Shown: positions 1-4,956 of the stretch, piece by piece | Layout of the letters: every line of letters begins with the position of its first letter | Position numbering within the stretch: position 1 is the first letter of the stretch | NCBI RefSeq assembly: GCF_000384965.1 | Contig: NZ_CM001844.1 | Coordinates: 1,288,486-1,299,566 of the forward strand | DNA from: Bartonella bovis 91-4 | GTDB lineage: Bacteria > Pseudomonadota > Alphaproteobacteria > Rhizobiales > Rhizobiaceae | DNA: 11,081 bases | Direction of reading: 5' to 3' | Program-made: the position numbers and the translations under genes | Notes under the pieces: generated by a model | Told to the model about the DNA's origin: nothing | Seen by the model: only the letters and a program-made list of their open reading frames with translations | Database searches by the model: none

Positions 1-1118
1 TCAGCCTGCATATCCACCCCCTTCTTGAACCCCTCAATCGCCACCTTAGTCAACTCCACCGTCCCCGTCCCACTTCCCTGCACCCCAAAATTCCCCCCAC
101 CCCCACTCCCCGTAATCGACCCCTCCATCATCTTCACCGTCGCCCCACTTCCCGATACCATTATCCCCGTCCCCCCATCCTCAACCGTAATCTTCGACTC
201 CCCCATCAACTTCACCGTCCCCTTATTCGCATGCACCCCCATTTTGAACCCCGACACCTCTATCTTATTCAACTCCATCGTCCCATTCTGCACATCCACC
301 CCCGTTCCCGTACTCCCTGCCCCACTCCCTCCCTTAATATTTAACATCACCACATTCGCAGTCCCTCCATCCCCATCCATCTGTATCCCATCAGCCCCCT
401 TTCCATTAACAGTCATCGTCACCATCTCCCCCGCCTTCCCCACTCCCATCACACTCGCCTTTCCCGTCCCCTCAATCTTTATCCCCGCTTCATCATTATT
501 AAAAGTCACATTCCCATTCAACGTCACCATCCCCCCATTATTAACCTCCACCTTCTTAATCTCCACCCCATCCTTCAACAACGTCACCGCCCCCCCATTC
601 TTCACCTGTACCCCCTCAAACCCCTTCAACACCCCATTCAACGTAACAGAAGACCCTTGACCATCAACCACTATCTCCTTTTTTATCGTCGCCTTCGTAA
701 CATCAACCTCCTCCACCAACGTCAGCTTCCCTCCACCATACACCTTAATCACCGGTAGACTACCACTCTTTCCACTCCCATTGATAACCTTCAGTGTTTT
801 CCCTATCGTAATATTCGTCCCCGGCCCCGTTACCGTCACAGCAGCTTCCTCAGAGCCCCCACCCTTATTCATATTTATATTTATCTCATTACTACTAATA
901 CTATTCAGCGTCTTTGTCCCACTGCTACTATCACACACAATCGGCTTATTATCATCACTAACAGTACCAACAACACCACCACTCCCACAATTATGTGCTT
1001 GAGCATACGCCTTTGAAGTATGAGACGTTATAAGAGCAAGCCCAGCCATAAGAGCGGTTGAGACAACACATAAATAAACATGATGCTTAAAAACACAACG
1101 CATAACCATAACCCACAT
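1..1118 (-). CDS. Autotransporter-like beta-helix surface protein, N-terminal 372 residues (3' end outside window)
   Basis: Read from ATG at 1118 leftwards, the frame stays open to the window edge without a stop. Residues 1-39 form a long signal peptide: a basic N-region (R7, K11, H12, H13), a hydrophobic core (about 14-30) and a cleavage motif SKAYA before Q40. The mature start holds a cysteine pair, C44 and C62, in NCGS...PIVCD. After about residue 85 the chain is low-complexity Gly/Val/Thr repeat with motifs such as KEIVVDG, GVLKGFEG, GIKIEG and TGIMVSGSGATVK, typical of right-handed parallel beta-helix passengers of type V secretion. The C-terminal beta-barrel would lie beyond the window, so the class is inferred from signal peptide and passenger only. 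The ATG at 1118 follows AAAGGGGAAC, a good ribosome site; ATGs at codons 4 and 6 are alternatives. This is the only one of the three autotransporter-like genes with no visible lesion, so it is the likely expressed copy. Expected location: outer membrane or surface. Confidence 0.85.
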   Translation of the reverse strand, partial: MWVMVMRCVFKHHVYLCVVSTALMAGLALITSHTSKAYAQAHNCGSGGVVGTVSDDNKPIVCDSSSGTKTLNSISSNEININMNKGGGSEEAAVTVTGPGTNITIGKTLKVINGSGKSGSLPVIKVYGGGKLTLVEEVDVTKATIKKEIVVDGQGSSVTLNGVLKGFEGVQVKNGGAVTLLKDGVEIKKVEVNNGGMVTLNGNVTFNNDEAGIKIEGTGKASVMGVGKAGEMVTMTVNGKGADGIQMDGDGGTANVVMLNIKGGSGAGSTGTGVDVQNGTMELNKIEVSGFKMGVHANKGTVKLMGESKITVEDGGTGIMVSGSGATVKMMEGSITGSGGGGNFGVQGSGTGTVELTKVAIEGFKKGVDMQA

Positions 1119-1125
1119 GTTCCCC

Positions 1126-1144
1126 TTTAACCTGTCAGGTTAAA
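1126..1144. promoter_or_regulatory. Perfect 19-bp palindrome next to the ribosome site, copy 1
   Basis: TTTAACCTGTCAGGTTAAA is a perfect inverted repeat around one central base. On the sense strand it abuts GGGG of the ribosome site of the gene starting at 1118. As DNA it could be an operator for a dimeric repressor; as RNA it could fold into an 8-bp stem with a 3-base loop directly before the Shine-Dalgarno. It is fully conserved in copy 2, where a neighbouring base has changed. The binding protein is unknown. It is not a CtrA site, since the TTAA halves are separated by 9 rather than 7 bases. Confidence 0.55.
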
Positions 1145-1189
1145 AGAGACTAAACTATTCTAAAAAAAGAAAACTAAAACTAAACCATA

Positions 1190-1210
1190 CTAAAATGGCT
1201 TAAACCCCAT
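1190..1210 (-). CDS. Putative six-residue leader peptide (MGFKPF), copy 1
   Basis: The sense strand reads GGGAGGA, TTTT, then ATG and six codons ending in TAG. The Shine-Dalgarno (1215-1221) is stronger than that of the main gene. The stop lies 71 bases before the main ATG, with the palindrome in between. The same micro-ORF and ribosome site occur unchanged at 4737-4757. It could be a translated upstream ORF controlling the downstream gene, but there is no run of one amino acid to suggest classical attenuation, and chance conservation inside a recent duplication is possible. Confidence 0.3.
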   Translation of the reverse strand: MGFKPF

Positions 1211-1667
1211 AAAATCCTCCCAACTCTAACCCTTACCTAAAAACATCATACCCTAAGAAAACACTCTTAACACCCACAAAGCCAAAACACACATCTTCAA
1301 ACAACAAACAAAACACACATAAAATCAAAACATCAAACAAAGCGCCTAGACCTTAAACCATGACCTAAACCCATAAACAAAAAAATCTCTAAAACTAATA
1401 AATACGCTAAAATATACAAAATCTAAAACATATAAAAAACAAACACCTCTCCATCTCTACAAAGTTATCAAGAACACAATCTTATAACAAAGGAGTGGAA
1501 CAACTTAGTTACCTACATGCATTTATTCGGCTTTTAAAACACTTTATGAATAGCAAAATCTGATAGTCCTTAAAGATTCCAACTGCTCACTATGCTATAA
1601 AATATGCTCAGTAACTTATTTACCCACCGGGAGGATACTTGCACAGCATAATTGACAAGGAAAAAAC

Positions 1668-1937
1668 ATGGAGAATTATATCTCGAATGTTCTATCTATG
1701 GGATACTTAAAATCAATAGATTGTTTGGGAAAAATGAAATTGCAACGAAATATATTATTTATACAAATTGAGAGTAAAGAGCCGCCCCATTTTTCTCAAA
1801 CAAACCAACCTCTTCAAAACCATATCTCCATCTTCCGCCAATTGGTTTACAAACGATCTGCAAGAATGGGTGATCCTTTTCAGTTTTTGATCTTTCTCCT
1901 CCAAACCCCATTCTCACTTGTAAAACCGCAAAAGTAG
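1668..1937 (+). CDS. Hypothetical small ORF (89 residues), doubtful
   Basis: ATG at 1668 is preceded by AAGGA at a workable distance, and TTGACA at 1652-1657 lies just upstream, so translation is conceivable. The product has no signal peptide, membrane segment or motif I recognise, and is rich in Phe, Leu, Pro and Gln. It overlaps an antisense frame (1759-1911) whose composition looks more protein-like, so at most one of the two is real. The surrounding DNA looks degraded. I do not assign a function. Confidence 0.2.
   Translation: MENYISNVLSMGYLKSIDCLGKMKLQRNILFIQIESKEPPHFSQTNQPLQNHISIFRQLVYKRSARMGDPFQFLIFLLQTPFSLVKPQK
1759..1911 (-). pseudogene. Possible gene remnant on the minus strand (50 codons from ATG)
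   Basis: The minus frame from about 1959 to 1759 is open for 67 codons; the first ATG is at 1911. Its product has a balanced composition with charged, aromatic and glycine residues (pieces such as MGFGGERSKTEKDH, CKPIGGRWRYGFEE and NGAALYSQF), unlike the low-complexity translations of the other frames. There is only a weak ribosome site (GTGAG). A neighbouring minus frame (2096-1914) reads into it in another phase, so both could be pieces of one frameshifted gene. The family is not recognised. Confidence 0.2.
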
Positions 1938-2497
1938 AAATAAGGATTTTGCTCTGTTCTTAAAAAAAATGTTGGCCAACAAAAAGATTAGAGAAAATAT
2001 CATAAAAAACCATCTTAGATGAAAATAAAAATTGCTGCTACTCATGATCCATTTGTAAGAGGGCACAGCGTCTCGCTTAACTAGCCATGCATTCAAGTTA
2101 GTCTGATTTGATTATGATTTCAATGAAAAAACAGTAGCATAATGCAATGAAAATGATAACCTAAAAATTGATTTTTTTGAAACAGAAATAAATAAAACAA
2201 CAGCTTTTCCAACTTATGGACAAGTCAGATGATGCACAGATCAATATTAACGCTAGTACAGTTATCAGCACTATATATTATAATTTTAAAAGTCTACTTC
2301 TGATCAGAAATTAATTCTGAAATTGTTTTTTGTTTTAAAGATATATGTTCATCTGCTTACGAATTTAATATATGTTCATCTTAATTTAATTACCGTATTG
2401 ATATAATTAGAGTGGTCATTGTTATGTGTTAATTGATGGTTATAATAATCAAATTTCATACCACAATAAAACCTTGATCAAAGGTCGAGTAAGTGGT

Positions 2498-2526
2498 TTG
2501 TCTTTCTTACACATATAAATTAAAAT
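2498..2526 (+). promoter_or_regulatory. Candidate sigma-70 promoter for the creatininase-family gene
   Basis: TTGTCT (2498-2503), a 17-base spacer, then TAAAAT (2521-2526), about 70 bases ahead of the ATG at 2596. Spacing and -10 are good and the -35 is moderate, but the area is so AT-rich that chance matches are expected. Confidence 0.3.
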
Positions 2527-2595
2527 CTTAAAAAAATAAACTCCATCATATTATACACTTTACAATCTATTTACTCTCTATTTGATAATGAATTT

Positions 2596-3339
2596 ATGAT
2601 ATCTGATACACTTTCCCTCGCTCTTTTGCCTTTAGGTGCTCATGAATATCATGGAAATCACCTTCCCTTTGAAACTGACTGGATTATTGCTGAAGCTTTT
2701 GCAAAAGCGCTTGTTTCGCAAATAAAAGGGCAATTTCATATAAAACTATTACCGGTAGAAAAGATTGGCTATTCTATAGAACATATGGATATTCCTGGCA
2801 CACAAACACTCACCTTTTCTGATGCCATAGAACGCTGGATCAATATCGGTGAAAAATGCTACCGTAATGGTATCAAGCGTTTTCTTCTTCTAAATGCTCA
2901 TGGAGGCAATTCTCCTTTAATGAGTATTGTCATCACTGAATTACGAAAACGATTTTCAATGCTTGCAGTAGCAACAAGTTGGCATCGGTTTGGTCTACCG
3001 GAAGGCTTAATAGAGCCATCTGAGCATCACCTCGATATCCATGGAGGATTTGTTGAAACTTCCTTAATGCTCTATTTAGCCCCAGAAAAAGTACAGATGG
3101 AACAAGCAGAAAATTTCTATAATAAGCAAGCTGATATGATCGCTAATTATCAGTATTTGCGCGCCTATGGACCTCATGCATTTGGGTGGACAATGCGTGA
3201 TCTTAACCCCCAGGGAGCAGCAGGAAATGCAAAGAAAGCGACACCCCAAGCAGGTGAAGCAATTTTTTCTCATGTTCTTTGCGGACTTCTTAACTTACTT
3301 GAGGATATCAATCAATTTAACACAAGTATATTACAATGA
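2596..3339 (+). CDS. Creatininase-family metal-dependent amidohydrolase
   Basis: A 247-residue cytoplasmic enzyme of the creatininase fold. This family hydrolyses cyclic or linear amides (creatinine amidohydrolase, formamidopyrimidine deformylase, the MftE peptidase), so the substrate cannot be fixed from sequence. The metal-site signatures are present in order: GAHEYHGNHLPFETD with E17, H19 and D28; NAHGGN at 100-105 with H102; and DIHGGFVETS with H149 and E154. No residue expected at the divalent-metal centre looks lost. The start is uncertain: family members usually have about 20-25 residues before the first ALLPLGA-like strand, whereas this ATG leaves only about 8, and no clear ribosome site precedes it. 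The frame is open upstream to 2524 but offers no earlier ATG, so the N-terminus may be trimmed. AT-rich codon use and the opposite strand set it apart from the repeat genes on both sides. It lies between two copies of the autotransporter cassette. Confidence 0.85.
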   Translation: MISDTLSLALLPLGAHEYHGNHLPFETDWIIAEAFAKALVSQIKGQFHIKLLPVEKIGYSIEHMDIPGTQTLTFSDAIERWINIGEKCYRNGIKRFLLLNAHGGNSPLMSIVITELRKRFSMLAVATSWHRFGLPEGLIEPSEHHLDIHGGFVETSLMLYLAPEKVQMEQAENFYNKQADMIANYQYLRAYGPHAFGWTMRDLNPQGAAGNAKKATPQAGEAIFSHVLCGLLNLLEDINQFNTSILQ

Positions 3340-3427
3340 TAAAGACACAAAATACACCCTAAGATAAAGTATTCTGTGGATGTTTCAGAGGAGCGAGCAT
3401 TTTATAATTACTAAAATAGTGCACCCC

Positions 3428-3441
3428 CGTTTACGTAAACG
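3428..3441. other. Perfect 14-bp palindrome CGTTTACGTAAACG
   Basis: A perfect inverted repeat without spacer, 89 bases after the creatininase stop and about 40 bases from the point where the broken paralogue loses homology (about 3480). It could be a protein-binding site or a scar of the rearrangement. No second copy is visible in the window. Confidence 0.35.
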
Positions 3442-3444
3442 TAT

Positions 3445-3472
3445 AAAAGTAACTATTTTCCTATTACTTTTT
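3445..3472 (+). terminator. Weak candidate terminator after the creatininase-family gene
   Basis: AAAAGTAA (3445-3452) pairs with TTACTTTT (3464-3471) across an 11-base loop and runs into a T-rich tail (TTTTTCTGTTTTG). The stem is AT-rich and weak, and the gene ends 105 bases earlier, so this is only the best available hairpin. Confidence 0.25.
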
Positions 3473-3824
3473 CTGTTTTGTCCCACGAAAACATTTAAAA
3501 CATCCACATTCGTTATCTCCAACGTCTTCCCATCCATCCACACCCCCTTTCCACTCCCCTCTCCTGTAATCGTCACCTTTGTCAAATCAGCCGTCGCCTC
3601 ACCCGACGCCTTCACCCCATGCCCAGCCCCCTCAAACGTAACCGTCCCCTCCATCATCTTCACCGTCGCCCCACTTCCCGATACCATTATCCCCGTCCCA
3701 TTCGCCTCAACCGTAATCGTCGACTCCCCATTTATCTTCACCGTCCCACTTTGCGCATTCACCCCCATTTTGAACCCCTCAATCTCCACCCCCATCAAAG
3801 TCATCGTTCCCGTCTCATTCTGCA

Positions 3825-3850
3825 CCCTCACCCCCATCCCCCCACTCCCC
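3825..3850 (-). other. Canonical G-quadruplex motif on the sense strand of the pseudogene
   Basis: Plus-strand runs of C3, C5, C6 and C4 separated by loops of 3, 2 and 3 bases give four G-runs on the minus strand, meeting the usual G3+ with loops of 1-7 rule. A similar motif lies at 10109-10143, with runs of 4, 4, 4, 3 and 5. Whether these fold in the cell is unknown. Confidence 0.5.
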
Positions 3851-4671
3851 ACAATCTTCAACCCCATCACAGTAGCATCAATCTTCCCCGCCCCATCCAT
3901 CTGTATACCATCACCCCCACCCCCGTTCCATTAACAGTCATCGTTACCGTCTTCCCACTCCCCATCCCCATCACACTCGCAGTTCCCTTATTCCCCTCAA
4001 TCTTTATCCCCGCTCCACCAACACTATTAAAAGCCACATCCTTCATCAACCTTACAGTCCCTCCCCCATCATTAATTTTCACCTTCATCCCCTCAATTCC
4101 CTCCACTCCCTTCTCAAAAACAACCATCCCCTCATTACTAACCTTCACTTCCCCCCTCTCAAACCCCTTCAACACCCCATTCAACGTAACAGAAGACCCT
4201 GACCCATCAACCACTATTTCCTTTTTTATCTTCACCCCCGCCCCTCAACATTAACCTCCTGATTCAACATCAGCTTCCCTGCATTGGACACCTTAATCAC
4301 CGGTAGACTACCACTCTTTCCACTCCCATTCCCCGTAACCTTCAGCTTCTTTAATATCGTAATATCTGCCCCATCCTTCACCGTCACAGCCCTCACCAGA
4401 GCCCATATCCTCATCCATATTTATCTTTATCTCCTCCCCACCACCACTAATACTACTCAGTATCCTTGTCACACCACCATCACACACAATCGGCTCATTA
4501 CCACTAACAACTTTAGCACCACTACCCCTACTCCCACAATTCTGGTCTTTAGCATACGCCTTTGAAGTATGAGATGTTAGAGCAAGCCCAGCCATAAGAG
4601 CGGTTGAGACAACACATAAATAAACATGATGCTTAAAAACACAACGCATAACCATAACCCACATGTTCCCC

Positions 4672-4690
4672 TTTAACCTGTCAGGTTAAA
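4672..4690. promoter_or_regulatory. Perfect 19-bp palindrome next to the ribosome site, copy 2
   Basis: Same sequence and position relative to the start codon as 1126-1144. The base immediately outside it has changed (C at 4691 in place of A), while the palindrome itself is intact. Confidence 0.5.
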
Positions 4691-4736
4691 CGAGACTAAA
4701 CTATTCTAAAAAAAAGAAAACTAAAACTAAACCATA

Positions 4737-4757
4737 CTAAAATGGCTTAAACCCCAT
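4737..4757 (-). CDS. Putative six-residue leader peptide (MGFKPF), copy 2
   Basis: Identical micro-ORF to 1190-1210, with GGGAGGA four bases before its ATG. Conservation could simply reflect how recent the duplication is. Confidence 0.25.
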   Translation of the reverse strand: MGFKPF

Positions 4758-4956
4758 AAAATCCTCCCAACTCTAACCCTTACCTAAAAACATCATACCC
4801 TAATATAAAACACTCTTAACACCCACAAAGCCAAAACACACATCTTCAAACAACAAACAAAACACACATAAAATCAAAACATCAAACAAAGCGCCTAGAC
4901 CTTAAACCATGACCTAAACCCATAAACAAAAAAACTCTCTAAAACTAATAAATACG

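Larger units (their letters stand above)
1002..1416. repeat. Direct repeat copy 1: leader plus signal-peptide cassette
   Basis: This 415-bp stretch matches 4551-4966 in the same orientation. By eye the differences are a few substitutions, one 3-base in-frame deletion in the signal peptide (the Ile30 codon is absent in copy 2) and three small insertions in copy 2. It covers the signal-peptide codons, start, ribosome site and leader of the two paralogues. Outside it, the coding side continues as diverged homology and the upstream side as unrelated sequence. The pair lies about 3.55 kb apart and could recombine to delete the creatininase gene and the broken paralogue. Confidence 0.9.
1119..1416 (-). 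promoter_or_regulatory. Leader/promoter region of the gene-1 autotransporter (cassette copy 1)
   Basis: About 300 bp of very AT-rich DNA upstream of the ATG at 1118, almost identical to 4665-4966 ahead of the second paralogue. Conservation of non-coding DNA at this level, while the coding parts diverge soon after the signal peptide, argues that it carries expression signals. I see the ribosome site, a palindrome at 1126-1144 and a micro-ORF at 1190-1210. A sense-strand TAGAAT that could serve as a -10 lies at about 1157-1162, but no good -35 sits at the right distance, so no exact promoter is called. Identity with the other copy ends at about 1416. Confidence 0.6.
1417..2595. other. AT-rich intergenic region with probable gene remnants, no convincing gene
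   Basis: About 1.2 kb between the autotransporter leader and the creatininase start. I see no tRNA, insertion sequence or integrase. Short open frames exist: 1668-1937 (plus), 1759-1911 (minus), a TTG-initiated minus frame 1914-2096 with one hydrophobic stretch, and a plus-strand 32-codon frame 2216-2314 without a ribosome site. A plus-strand frame across about 1617-1712 begins after a stop and reads PPGGYLHSIIDKEK, then ends; its GGGAGGA could serve a TTG start. These look like remains of degraded genes. Base composition resembles typical Bartonella spacer. Confidence 0.5.
3385..4664 (-). pseudogene. Frameshifted, 3'-truncated paralogue of the gene-1 autotransporter passenger
   Basis: Starts at ATG 4664 with the same signal peptide as gene 1 (one Ile codon missing), then the cysteine pair C43/C61 and INMDEDMGSG. 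Coding sense then passes through four phases: 4664 to about 4405; about 4410 to 4240 (VTVKDGADITILKKLKV); about 4240 to 3920 (KIKKEIVVDGSGSSVTLNG); and about 3915 to 3385 (QMDGAGKIDATVMGLKIVG). Each segment aligns in order with gene 1, so the shifts near 4400, 4240 and 3915 are real breaks relative to it; the last two lie in G-rich runs on the sense strand. The last segment also matches the long gene at 8524-8570 (KTLE.TNVDVLNV). Homology ends near 3480, after which about 30 unrelated residues run to TGA at 3385. A secreted product would stop at 4308 as 118 residues. Slippage or assembly errors could explain single shifts; three plus a lost 3' end point to a pseudogene. Confidence 0.8.

Noticed and set aside
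25..1002. Plus-strand proline-rich open frames opposite gene 1
   Set aside because: They are antisense shadows: the C-rich complement of G-rich repeat codons lacks stops and yields Pro/Thr/Ile-rich nonsense without ribosome sites. The minus frame has a signal peptide and repeat motifs.
1126..1144. Palindrome as a CtrA or LuxR-type box
   Set aside because: TTAA halves are 9 bases apart, not the 7 of CtrA sites, and the 11-base ACCTG core is shorter than a lux-type box. The regulator is left unassigned.
2216..2314. 32-codon plus-strand frame beginning MDKSDDAQIN
   Set aside because: No ribosome site, very short and inside strongly AT-rich DNA; kept only as a remark in the intergenic entry.
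1417..2595. tRNA gene, integrase or attachment site in the intergenic gap
   Set aside because: No cloverleaf, CCA-type end, flanking direct repeats or recombinase coding sequence could be seen.
3076..3367. Small frames overlapping the creatininase-family gene in other phases
   Set aside because: The gene's intact metal-site motifs fix the reading frame; the overlapping frames have no signals.
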